DNA from: M3007 sp038246345
GTDB lineage: Bacteria > Bacteroidota > Bacteroidia > Chitinophagales > Saprospiraceae
NCBI GenBank assembly: GCA_038246345.1
Contig: JBBRWA010000255.1
Coordinates: forward strand, 1 to 8,787
Reading direction: 5' to 3'
DNA: 8,787 bases
Positions 1 to 5,955 of this stretch are shown piece after piece (positions within the stretch are counted from its first letter, which is position 1; every line of letters begins with the position of its first letter). The position numbers were made by a program, and so were the translations under genes. The notes beneath the pieces are model-generated. The model saw nothing but the letters and a program-made list of their open reading frames with translations. It was not told where the DNA came from and searched no databases.

Positions 1-428
1 GCCATTGCTTGATATTCGTATAAAATGGAGGTCGAATAGGCGTTTTCAAGGGAACTGATGGCGGCCTCAAACAATCCACGGCGCGCCAATATTTTAGCGT
101 TGTTTATATCCTGAAAAATCTCCTCTTCTTTCCTGATTAAATTCTGCACGTTGCGCAACGACCGCAGTATACAACCGAACAAATAATTACAATGCGCCGT
201 CAAATTCCCACTGCCTCCCTTAACCTCCAAGCGGATGCGTGTTGCAAAAACTTCTTCGCTGGGCAATTCCCCGCCTGGTTTAACACCTGAAATCAAACGC
301 TCAACAACATGGTACACGCGCATGTACAGTTTGGAACCACCCTGCCGTGAAGCATACTGCTCAAAATCAGCTTTTTCCTTCTTGCTTAAACCAGAAATGA
401 GTGTTATAAGATCGCGCAGTGTGCTCAT
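1..428 (-). CDS. TPR-like helical protein of Bacteroidota, N-terminal part (runs off the left edge)
   Basis: The reverse strand is open from an ATG at 428-426 to the window edge, giving about 142 residues beginning MSTLRDLITLISGLSKKEK. The LSKKEK..F...A....SKLYMRVYHVVE pattern followed by a CILRSLRNVQ helix matches, from memory, a family common in Bacteroidota. Its members are about 500 residues long, start with '..LSKSEKRYFKL..', and consist of TPR-like helical hairpins. The visible part is predicted all-helical with no signal peptide, so it is probably cytoplasmic. The segment around 'NAKILARRGLFEAAISSLENAY' reads like the first TPR unit. Function in the family is unknown to me. It is divergent from the deiminase-like gene at 551. 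No Shine-Dalgarno is visible; a run of nine A lies on the coding strand about 30-38 nt before the start. Family assignment is fairly sure, function is not. Confidence 0.8.
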   Translation of the reverse strand, partial: MSTLRDLITLISGLSKKEKADFEQYASRQGGSKLYMRVYHVVERLISGVKPGGELPSEEVFATRIRLEVKGGSGNLTAHCNYLFGCILRSLRNVQNLIRKEEEIFQDINNAKILARRGLFEAAISSLENAYSTSILYEYQAM

Positions 429-490
429 AATCAATGGGATAGGTCGATTTTTTGGCGTTTTTTTTTAAAACCGCACCGTTTTTCTGCTTG

Positions 491-518
491 TTGCCTTTTT
501 AGTAAGTTCGCACTTTTG
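491..518 (+). promoter_or_regulatory. Candidate promoter for the deiminase-like gene and cassette
   Basis: TTG at 491-493 (another TTG is at 488-490) and CACTTTTG at 511-518 are spaced by 17 or 20 nt. The -7 box differs from TAnnTTTG at one position. Transcription would begin near 525, about 25 nt before the ATG at 551. It interlocks with the leftward promoter at 531-559, so both start points fall at about the same base pair. Confidence 0.4.
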
Positions 519-530
519 TATCATCAGAGG

Positions 531-559
531 CAAACATACCATTCTGAAAAATGATTCAA
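531..559 (-). promoter_or_regulatory. Bacteroidota-type promoter for the TPR-like gene
   Basis: On the minus strand a perfect TAnnTTTG -7 box (TATGTTTG, 538-531) is preceded by TTG (559-557) with an 18-nt spacer. This fits the Bacteroidetes sigma consensus TTG-N17-23-TAnnTTTG. Transcription would start near 524 and give a leader of about 96 nt before the ATG at 428. The -33 element overlaps the first codons of the deiminase-like gene. Confidence 0.5.
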
Positions 560-1660
560 CAGTTTAATTTTTCTTCTGTCCGCGGAAAAATCAAGTTTCT
601 TCTGATGGCTTTCAATTCTACAAAAGTTGAAAAGCCAATGGGGCGTATGCTGGCCATGTTGCGATTGATGCCATCGGTGAAATTCTTGCTGTGGTGTAGT
701 CGGCCAGATGTTTGCGAAGCGGTGTGCCAATTTTTGGCACAAAACAAGGTGACCTATACTGCTGGAAAATATGATGTAAACCACTTGCCCGATCACCTGG
801 AATGTATAGTCGTGTATGAAAATTTTTCAAATGTAGATACTTGGATTCGGGACGCTTTTTTCCCTGCAACGTTGGCGAATGGTCACTGCATGTTATTGGA
901 TACCATTGATGAAAGTGGAAAAGGTCAAGGCTGGGCAAAGCGCATGGAGCAAATGAATCTTGCTTCGGGAACTAAATTTAAGGTCATTGGTGTTTCTGAC
1001 GTGCAAGTAGAAAGCAGCGCTATTGCTGGAGGAGATATGCTCGTTGATGGGCGCTGGGTTTTTCTGGGTAAAAAGCGCCCACTGTTAGAACGCTTGATGG
1101 GCGAACAATTTGGTCCAAATGTGGAGATTGTGGTGCTGCATGAAAAGGAACCCTATCCATTGTTGTACCATATAGATATCTTTTTGACATTAACTGGAAT
1201 TGTTGAAAATGAACAATATGTTGTTTTGTTAGGCCAATGTGTAGCGCTGACAACAGCGATGGAAGAAGTGGCCAGACAGCAAAACGTATGTCTGGACAAA
1301 ATTGCAAGCAGGTTGCAAAAGGATTACGGTATCAAGGTTGTCCGCAACCCGCTTCCGCTGGGGCAGCACCTCTATGTGTACAACAACTGTCTCATAGAAG
1401 TAACAAGTGAATCAAAAACGGTATGGCTGCCTGCGTATTCGACGGATCACCCGGAGCACGATGCGCTAAAGGCTTTAGAAAAAGAAAATGAAACAATTTG
1501 GCGAGAACTGGGCTTTAACCCCTGCCTGGTCTCTGCGCCTTTCGGTGATTTGTTGGGTGTAAAAGCCGGGCTGCATTGTATTACGAATGAGGTGCGCAGC
1601 TACTCCCTGGAGGATTTTTTTGACAATAAACGCTCTAAAATATGGTACACACACTCTTAA
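551..1660 (+). CDS. Pentein-superfamily guanidino-modifying enzyme (agmatine/peptidylarginine deiminase-like)
   Basis: This 369-residue protein shows the ordered motifs of the agmatine deiminase / bacterial peptidylarginine deiminase superfamily (PF04371-like pentein fold). WIRDAF (98-103) carries the catalytic Asp101. IAGGDMLVDG (158-167) is the GGN/GGD..DG loop. HIDIF (207-211) carries catalytic His207 and a guanidinium-binding Asp209. A Tyr-Asn-Asn segment lies at 277-279. AYSTDHPEHDALKAL (295-309) matches the P.Y.D..D..A helix. GLHCITNEV (340-348) carries the nucleophile Cys343. Family members hydrolyse or transfer guanidino groups of arginine or its derivatives. The substrate cannot be read from the sequence: free agmatine, peptidyl-arginine or another guanidine are all possible. 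No signal peptide is seen, so it is likely cytoplasmic. The start at 551 follows a candidate promoter closely; Met19 (605) is an alternative. The 3' end overlaps the next gene by 19 bp. Confidence 0.82.
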   Translation: MIQQFNFSSVRGKIKFLLMAFNSTKVEKPMGRMLAMLRLMPSVKFLLWCSRPDVCEAVCQFLAQNKVTYTAGKYDVNHLPDHLECIVVYENFSNVDTWIRDAFFPATLANGHCMLLDTIDESGKGQGWAKRMEQMNLASGTKFKVIGVSDVQVESSAIAGGDMLVDGRWVFLGKKRPLLERLMGEQFGPNVEIVVLHEKEPYPLLYHIDIFLTLTGIVENEQYVVLLGQCVALTTAMEEVARQQNVCLDKIASRLQKDYGIKVVRNPLPLGQHLYVYNNCLIEVTSESKTVWLPAYSTDHPEHDALKALEKENETIWRELGFNPCLVSAPFGDLLGVKAGLHCITNEVRSYSLEDFFDNKRSKIWYTHS

Positions 1661-2217
1661 CCCTTACCCCTCTTTCAGATCCACGGGAAGATGTTGCATC
1701 CCGCGACGCGCTGCCATGCGTTCCCCTGAGCCAAACGCTAGGCAACCTGCCATTAGCCTCAGTGGATAGCAATGGGTGGCTCGTCTGGGAAAACAAAGTG
1801 ATCTTGCTGGAAGGACACCTCATTCAAATTGCACCCGTGGTCAACGGGGTGGTTATGCCACCAACACATTGTTTTGATGTTCAAGGCCGCCAACAAGCCG
1901 TAAAGTTCAGCATCGTTCCAGACCAACAAAACCCTTCAATTTTTTATTTCCGGCTCGACCCAGCCGGCAGCAGCCCTGTATCTCCCCTAAACAACACGGC
2001 AAGACTAAGCAATAGTGCAGCACAAAACCAACCTGTTCCATCACTTCAGATTGTCAGTGTTCGTGATAAATATTTGACAACAGCACAAACTACTTCACTA
2101 GAATTTATAGGCACCATCGACACCCGGCCCGGCCGCAGCGCCAAATTGGTTTTCGGTAATACCGTAACCGTTTGGGGAGAACCGGATGCCTTGCTTTTCG
2201 AGTGGTCGGCACTTTGA
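1642..2217 (+). CDS. Hypothetical beta-rich protein
   Basis: This is a 191-residue protein I do not recognise. Its start overlaps the end of the deiminase-like gene by 19 bp in another frame, and the next gene begins 36 bp after its stop, so it is probably in the same transcript. It has no signal peptide, no membrane segment and no obvious catalytic motif. The sequence alternates short hydrophobic stretches (WLVWENKVILLEGHLIQIAP at 46-65; SIFYFRL; KLVFGNTVTVWG) with polar and proline-rich turns, suggesting a beta fold. The middle, about 105-135, is rich in Asn, Ser, Ala, Gln and Pro and looks like a linker, so there may be two small beta domains. ATG 1642 is the first start in frame; the first 40 residues are less structured and the true start could be later. 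That it is a real gene is supported by tight packing and lack of a competing frame. Confidence 0.65.
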   Translation: MVHTLLTLTPLSDPREDVASRDALPCVPLSQTLGNLPLASVDSNGWLVWENKVILLEGHLIQIAPVVNGVVMPPTHCFDVQGRQQAVKFSIVPDQQNPSIFYFRLDPAGSSPVSPLNNTARLSNSAAQNQPVPSLQIVSVRDKYLTTAQTTSLEFIGTIDTRPGRSAKLVFGNTVTVWGEPDALLFEWSAL

Positions 2218-2253
2218 TGAAATTATAAAGTAACACGACTAGTTCTCCCCAAG

Positions 2254-2709
2254 ATGAAAACTCAAATTAACATTTGGCAGCATGGAAACGGAGCATTTAT
2301 TGAACACTCTGGCCAAACAATCTTACTCCGCCGCACAGGCAATGCGCTACGCGTTGTCGGTGCGGCAGGTAGTACGAACTGGCTGCATTATCCAATGCCC
2401 TTGCATCAATACACAAATCAAGACTCTCTCCGTCTGGTCCGTATCCATTTGCGGTACCGCTGCGATAGCGCTACAGCCGTAATCACCAATGTTGCCCTTT
2501 TTGACGCAGAAAAAAGTGTCTTTGAAGCTTCTGGATTAAATTTATGCGCCTACGACTGGGAAGAAATCGAGCTGAATGTTAAGGATGAACTCATACTGAA
2601 GCGGGGTCTGAACCTCAGTGTTGGCCTGCGTTTCGACGGCGCAGATGATGATACCCATGCCCTGGAAATCAGTAGCGTAGGCGTCGAAATTGAAGATGAA
2701 AAAACCTGA
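2254..2709 (+). CDS. Small beta-sandwich-like protein resembling DUF6623
   Basis: This 151-residue protein has a motif order that, from memory, resembles small proteins grouped as DUF6623. WQHGNGAFIE (8-17) is followed by a short strand with RRTGN, then GAAGSTNWLHYPMP (36-49, the G..GtsNWfH..lP signature), a RLVRIHLRY strand (60-68), ITNVALFD (77-84), a 'GLNL..YDW' turn and a C-terminal 'GLNLSVGLRFDGADDDT...ISSVGVEIE'. It is predicted to be nearly all beta, with no signal peptide or membrane helix and an acidic C terminus. No enzymatic residues stand out; a binding or recognition role is only a guess. It is the third gene of the deiminase-like run, 36 bp after the previous stop, and precedes the damaged caspase homolog by 174 bp. 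That it is a gene is quite sure; the family name needs a profile search. Confidence 0.62.
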   Translation: MKTQINIWQHGNGAFIEHSGQTILLRRTGNALRVVGAAGSTNWLHYPMPLHQYTNQDSLRLVRIHLRYRCDSATAVITNVALFDAEKSVFEASGLNLCAYDWEEIELNVKDELILKRGLNLSVGLRFDGADDDTHALEISSVGVEIEDEKT

Positions 2710-2766
2710 GTGGCTGGAGATGTTTTGAATATTTACCTTGTATAACCCGCAATTAGCCCTTGTTAA

Positions 2767-2805
2767 GGTGGCCAATCTCAACACCCCCATTGTGAGACGG
2801 TCACC
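2767..2805 (+). terminator. Stem-loop after the DUF6623-like gene (possible terminator)
   Basis: The strand from 2767 can pair with the strand ending at 2805. GGTGGCC pairs with GGTCACC (7 bp including one G-U), a two-by-one bulge follows, and then TCTCA pairs with TGAGA (5 bp), leaving a 12-nt loop. It begins 57 nt after the stop of the 2254-2709 gene. No clean T tract follows directly; the next bases are C- and A-rich, then an AAAAAT-TAA-ATTTTT palindrome at about 2814-2828. It could be a weak terminator or a leader structure for the caspase-like gene. Confidence 0.35.
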
Positions 2806-2883
2806 ATAACCCCAAAAAATTAAATTTTTGCCTTAATATATTGGACAAATGGACACATATTGAAGAACTCTAACTAAATCACT

Positions 2884-3956
2884 ATGCCAACAGGACGCTC
2901 CCTCCACATCGGCCTCAACCTCTAGACCAAAATCATTACGGCGGGTTATCAGAATTAAAATCGGCAATTAAGGATGCTGAAACCATGCAGGCATTCGCCA
3001 CCATGTTTGGTTAAGAGCCAGGTGTATCGCTTTACAATGAGCAAGCAACAACAGCTGCCGTACTTGAAAATTTGGCCAAATGTGCCCAAGAACTTCAATC
3101 AGGCGACATATTGTTCCTAAGTTATTCCGGCCACGGAGGCCAGATTGATGATCCCATTTACTACACTGCTGAAGATCGCGGCCCCGATGAAGCCTGGTGC
3201 TTATACGATCGGCAATTGCTCGACGATGAATTGTTCGAAGCATTTCAACAATTCAGAGAAGGCGTGAGGATCCTGGTGGTGTCGGATAGCTGCCACAGTG
3301 GCACCGTCACAAAAGATATAGTTTCCGATCTAGTGGAGCTAGCCATTGCCTCGGCACTTAATGCTTTGAAGCATGATGCCACTTTGCGGGCAAAATCAAT
3401 AGAGGCTGGCCTGCGGCAGAATGCAGCTAATTTTGATACCGTATACAAGCCCATCCTTCACAAACTAAAGGAAAAGTCGATTCAAAAGAACCGCAGGGTA
3501 TTGGCTTCTGTCAAACTTTTCGCGGCCTGCCAGGACAATCAAGTGGCCTACGATGGCGACAACAACGGACGTTTGACCGCAATGTTGAAAGCGCTGCTGG
3601 ACAAGCAGCTTGTGAACGAAAGGACGGGTTCTGAAAAGTTATTGGCCTTGATAAAAAACCAATCCCAGTATCCGACACCCAATTTACTGGATTATGGCTC
3701 TGTTGTTCCGTCATTCGACAACTACTTCCCTTTTCTGGTCAATATTCCTGATTCTGGGGAAATAGCAGGATATAGGCATCCGCCCACGGCTGAATCTACG
3801 CCCATTACCTGGAGAAATATATTGGCAAATGACGCACCGCCAACACCCCAACCAAATACCCGAGGCGGTAACACAGCCATACAGTGGGGGAGAAGGGTAG
3901 GCATTGATGCCGACGATGAGGGCGTGAAGGGTTTTTGCCATTTTGGAGAAGGTTGA
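2884..3956 (+). pseudogene. Caspase-like (peptidase C14, clan CD) gene with frameshift and stop near the N terminus
   Basis: ATG 2884 opens with MPTGRSLHIGLN, the usual N terminus of bacterial caspase-family proteins ('HIGLNsVDp.HYGG'), then meets TAG at 2923. Restoring one base before 2923 (CTC-xTA-GAC) regains 'VDQNHYGGLSELKSAIKDAE' in the frame that runs on to 3956. In that frame a TAA at 3012 interrupts 'TMFG*EPGVSLYNEQAT' at codon 44. From there 294 codons beginning at ATG 3072 are uninterrupted. They carry the catalytic His in YSGHGG (His21 from that ATG, 84 restored), EAWCLYDRQLLDDEL, the catalytic Cys in SDSCHSG (Cys74, 137 restored), FAACQDNQVAYDGDNNGRLT and SQYPTPNLLDYG. Residues about 227-294 are a proline-rich tail. 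Family members are cysteine proteases, many cleaving after basic residues. A short product from 3072 would lack the first core strand. The lesions may be recent or sequencing errors. It follows the DUF6623-like gene in the same direction. Confidence 0.8.
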
Positions 3957-4000
3957 TGGAGGAGTGAATTAATTTGGTCAAATAATGTTGCTGCAAATAT

Positions 4001-4020
4001 AAGGGATGTGTATATCCCTT
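4001..4020 (+). terminator. Small hairpin after the caspase-like gene
   Basis: AAGGGAT (4001-4007) and ATCCCTT (4014-4020) are perfect 7-bp arms around a 6-nt loop, starting 44 nt after the stop of the caspase-like frame. The arm itself ends in TT but no long T tract follows, so termination would be weak. Confidence 0.35.
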
Positions 4021-4268
4021 TAAGCATATATATGGTAATATGGTAGCTTGTTCAAATATGCTTGGTTTTGTATCGTGTTCAGCATCAAATTATTAGCGGA
4101 AGTAAAGTCAAATTTTTTTTTAAAAGGGATGGGTTTTTCTGTTGAAATAATGAATATGCTTTCGAAAGAGCTGCTTAGCAGTTGAATCCCGGAAGAACTA
4201 TACCCTTGTTTTATGCCATTTTCCTACTTTAACCCCCCTTTTTCCACCACTGACCATAGATTTTTCCC

Positions 4269-4276
4269 TACTTTTG
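4269..4276 (+). promoter_or_regulatory. -7 box upstream of mdh
   Basis: TACTTTTG is a perfect match to TAnnTTTG and lies 56 nt before the mdh start, predicting a leader of about 50 nt. No TTG is found 17-23 nt upstream; the nearest candidate, CTG at 4250-4252, is off consensus with a 16-nt spacer. The call therefore rests on the -7 box and its position only. Confidence 0.4.
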
Positions 4277-4332
4277 CAACTTCCAATTCTTTCCACTAAA
4301 ATACCCCCTTTTGGGGAATAAAGCCTTAATAA

Positions 4333-5268
4333 ATGAGCAAAATTACCGTAGTCGGCGCCGGAAACGTGGGCGCTACCTGTGCCAACGTATTGGCACATTC
4401 AGATGCCGTGAATGAAGTAGTACTGATTGATATTCAGGGAAATATGGCCAAGGGGAAAGCCCTTGACACCTGGCAGCAGGCACCCATTGATGGGTATTCC
4501 ACCCGCATTACGGGAGGCGATGACTATGCCCTTACCGCAGGCTCTGACATCGTTATCATCACGGCTGGTATTCCGCGCAAGCCAGGTATGAGCCGCGACG
4601 ATTTGATCGCCACCAACGCCAAAATCGTGGTCTCGGTCACGCAAAATATCCTCAAACACACCCCAAACCCGATTATTATCGTCGTGTCCAATCCACTCGA
4701 CGTGATGACTTACGCATGCTGGAAAGCTTCGGGCTTGCCAGACCAGCGTGTGCTTGGCATGGCTGGTGTGCTCGACACCGCCCGCTACCGCGCCTTCCTG
4801 GCCGAAGCACTGGACGTATCACCAAAAGACATCCAAGCCATGCTCATGGGTGGCCATGGCGACACAATGGTACCACTGCCACGCTACACCACCGTAAGCG
4901 GTATCCCCGTAACAGAACTCATCGGTAAAGACGAGCTCGATGCGATCATCGAACGCACCAAAGTAGGCGGCGGCGAACTCGTCAACCTCATGGGCACTTC
5001 TGCCTGGTACGCACCGGGTGCCGCTGCGGCACAAATGGCCATCTCCATGATCCGCGATGAAAAGCGCATCTACCCTTGCTGCGTTCGCCTCAACGGAGAG
5101 TATGATTTGAATGATATCTTTGTGGGCGCTCCCGTGAAGCTGGGTAAAAATGGCATACAACAAATCATCAAACTCAGCCTGGAAAAGGATGAAATGGAAT
5201 CTCTCCACAAATCAGCCACCGCTGTAAAAGAGGTAGCAGATGCACTAGATGCGATGAAACTAATTTAA
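4333..5268 (+). CDS. mdh: Malate dehydrogenase (LDH-like type)
   Basis: This gene encodes NAD-dependent malate dehydrogenase, which interconverts malate and oxaloacetate in the TCA cycle in the cytoplasm. The protein is 311 residues, the normal size for the LDH-like bacterial class. A Rossmann motif GAGNVGAT lies at 8-15, with Asp33 in VVLIDI, which favours NAD over NADP. The mobile substrate loop IPRKPGMSRDD (80-90) carries Arg82 and Arg88. VVSNPLDVMTY (117-127) carries Asn120. MAGVLDTARYR (143-153) carries the catalytic Asp148 and Arg151. The catalytic His175 is in GGHGDTMVP. GGGELVNLMGTSAWYAPG (212-229) completes the active-site region. All key residues are present and the C terminus is complete. 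The start ATG is the first Met before the Rossmann strand, with no Shine-Dalgarno as usual in this phylum. It appears to be transcribed alone, between a -7 box and a long inverted repeat. Confidence 0.97.
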   Translation: MSKITVVGAGNVGATCANVLAHSDAVNEVVLIDIQGNMAKGKALDTWQQAPIDGYSTRITGGDDYALTAGSDIVIITAGIPRKPGMSRDDLIATNAKIVVSVTQNILKHTPNPIIIVVSNPLDVMTYACWKASGLPDQRVLGMAGVLDTARYRAFLAEALDVSPKDIQAMLMGGHGDTMVPLPRYTTVSGIPVTELIGKDELDAIIERTKVGGGELVNLMGTSAWYAPGAAAAQMAISMIRDEKRIYPCCVRLNGEYDLNDIFVGAPVKLGKNGIQQIIKLSLEKDEMESLHKSATAVKEVADALDAMKLI

Positions 5269-5397
5269 GGTTTCATGGTTTAAAGGTCTAAATGTTTCAG
5301 GGTTTACTCGATTGGTTCGTATTCTTGAAATGGTATTTCAAATTTAACAGCAGATCGAGTAAACCCTGAATCCTTTAAACCCTGAGGCCCTGAAACC
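5269..5397. repeat. Nested four-arm inverted repeat filling the mdh downstream spacer
   Basis: Starting at the base after the mdh stop, four pairs of perfect complementary arms are nested. GGTTTCA (5269-5275) pairs with TGAAACC (5391-5397). GGTTTAAAGG (5277-5286) pairs with CCTTTAAACC (5372-5381). CAGGGTTTACTCGA (5298-5311) pairs with TCGAGTAAACCCTG (5355-5368). TTGAAAT (5325-5331) pairs with ATTTCAA (5335-5341) around a GGT loop. Unpaired gaps are unequal on the two sides. The arms share a degenerate G(G)GTTT(C/A)A-type unit repeated in both orientations. It would form a strong RNA hairpin and may act as a bidirectional terminator, an mRNA-stabilising end, or be a short non-coding repeat element. 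No transposase is present. Confidence 0.8.
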
Positions 5398-5409
5398 GCC
5401 TTTTTATTT

Positions 5410-5955
5410 ATGTCTGAGTTAGCGAATAATACTGCCCTTTGGGCAAAAATGCGCACTGTGAATGATGGTGGCAGTTTGTTGGATTTGTCTGACGACAAGC
5501 CAGTGCTGTTGGTCTTCCTGCGGTTTTTTGGATGCTCCTTTTGCCGAGAGGCGATAAGTGATATTGCCAAGCGCCGGCAAAAACTAGAGGGCCAAGGTTT
5601 TAGGATTGTTTTTGTCCACATGGCCAGTGATCCAAAAATCGCGGAAAAGTTCTTTAAGCGCTACAAGCTTTTTCCAATTGACCATATTGCTGACCCTGAT
5701 GTGCAGTATTACAAGTCCTTTGGCCTGGGCAGAACAAGCCCAACGCAATTGATGGGATTGATGCACTGGATTCGTGGTTTCCAGGCTACGGTGTTGGAAG
5801 GGCATGGCGGCGACACCAATTTGGACAATATTGAACTGGGTGATGGCCTTCAGATGCCAGGTGTTTTTGTGTTGCACAAAGGTGTACTGCTCCGCTCATT
5901 TATTCACCGCAATTCTTACGACCGGCCCGACTATGAAGAGATTTGTCAAATATAG
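5410..5955 (+). CDS. Peroxiredoxin-like thioredoxin-fold protein (AhpC/TSA_2 / PRXL2 type)
   Basis: This 181-residue protein has a thioredoxin fold. A strand KPVLLVFLRFF (30-40) leads into GCSFCREAISDI (41-52), a CxxC active site with Cys42 and Cys45. Next comes the helix-strand unit 'LEGQGFRIVFVHMA', a segment 'FKRYKLFPIDHIADPDVQYYKSFGL' typical of AhpC/TSA-like proteins, and MPGVFVLHKG (about 149-158), which contains the conserved cis-proline region before the last strands. It lacks a signal peptide, so it is probably cytoplasmic. It most resembles the peroxiredoxin-like 'AhpC-TSA_2' or selenoprotein-L-related group, which keep CxxC but whose substrate is mostly unknown; a thiol-disulfide or peroxide reductase role is inferred. 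The start at 5410 is the first Met after the inverted repeat. The end overlaps the TonB-dependent receptor gene by 23 bp. Confidence 0.85.
   Translation: MSELANNTALWAKMRTVNDGGSLLDLSDDKPVLLVFLRFFGCSFCREAISDIAKRRQKLEGQGFRIVFVHMASDPKIAEKFFKRYKLFPIDHIADPDVQYYKSFGLGRTSPTQLMGLMHWIRGFQATVLEGHGGDTNLDNIELGDGLQMPGVFVLHKGVLLRSFIHRNSYDRPDYEEICQI

Larger units (their letters stand above)
3957..4332. other. Intergenic region between the caspase-like pseudogene and mdh
   Basis: These 376 bp are AT-rich and hold no credible gene in either direction; the longest open stretches are short and start-poor. Visible elements are a 7-bp stem hairpin at 4001-4020, a short palindrome CTGC-TTA-GCAG near 4173, homopolymer tracts (T run around 4112-4120, C run around 4233-4238), a -7 box at 4269-4276, and CCCC-TTTT-GGGG at 4305-4316. 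That last hairpin would sit in the mdh leader, ending 16 nt before the start codon. Confidence 0.7.

Noticed and set aside
235..468. 77-codon plus-strand open frame opposite the TPR-like gene
   Set aside because: The minus strand gives a recognisable Bacteroidota family protein over the same bases, so this is its shadow.
2884..3071. Programmed ribosomal frameshift joining the two parts of the caspase-like gene
   Set aside because: No slippery heptamer or Shine-Dalgarno-like stimulator is visible at 2915-2925, and the corrected frame still meets TAA at 3012, which a frameshift cannot explain.
3722..4027. 101-codon minus-strand open frame across the end of the caspase-like gene
   Set aside because: It overlaps the coding frame, is of low-complexity composition and has no promoter or family resemblance.
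4819..5208. 129-codon minus-strand open frame inside mdh
   Set aside because: It is the antisense shadow of a strongly coding gene with all catalytic residues; its product has no recognisable pattern.
5320..5327. TATTCTTG as a promoter box for the peroxiredoxin-like gene
   Set aside because: It mismatches the consensus and has no TTG at the right distance, and it lies in the loop of the inverted repeat.
5774..5932. N-terminal extension of the receptor frame by 53 residues
   Set aside because: It lies inside the peroxiredoxin-like gene, has no signal-peptide character, and the Met at 5933 gives a proper basic N-region followed by a hydrophobic core and SAQ cleavage site.
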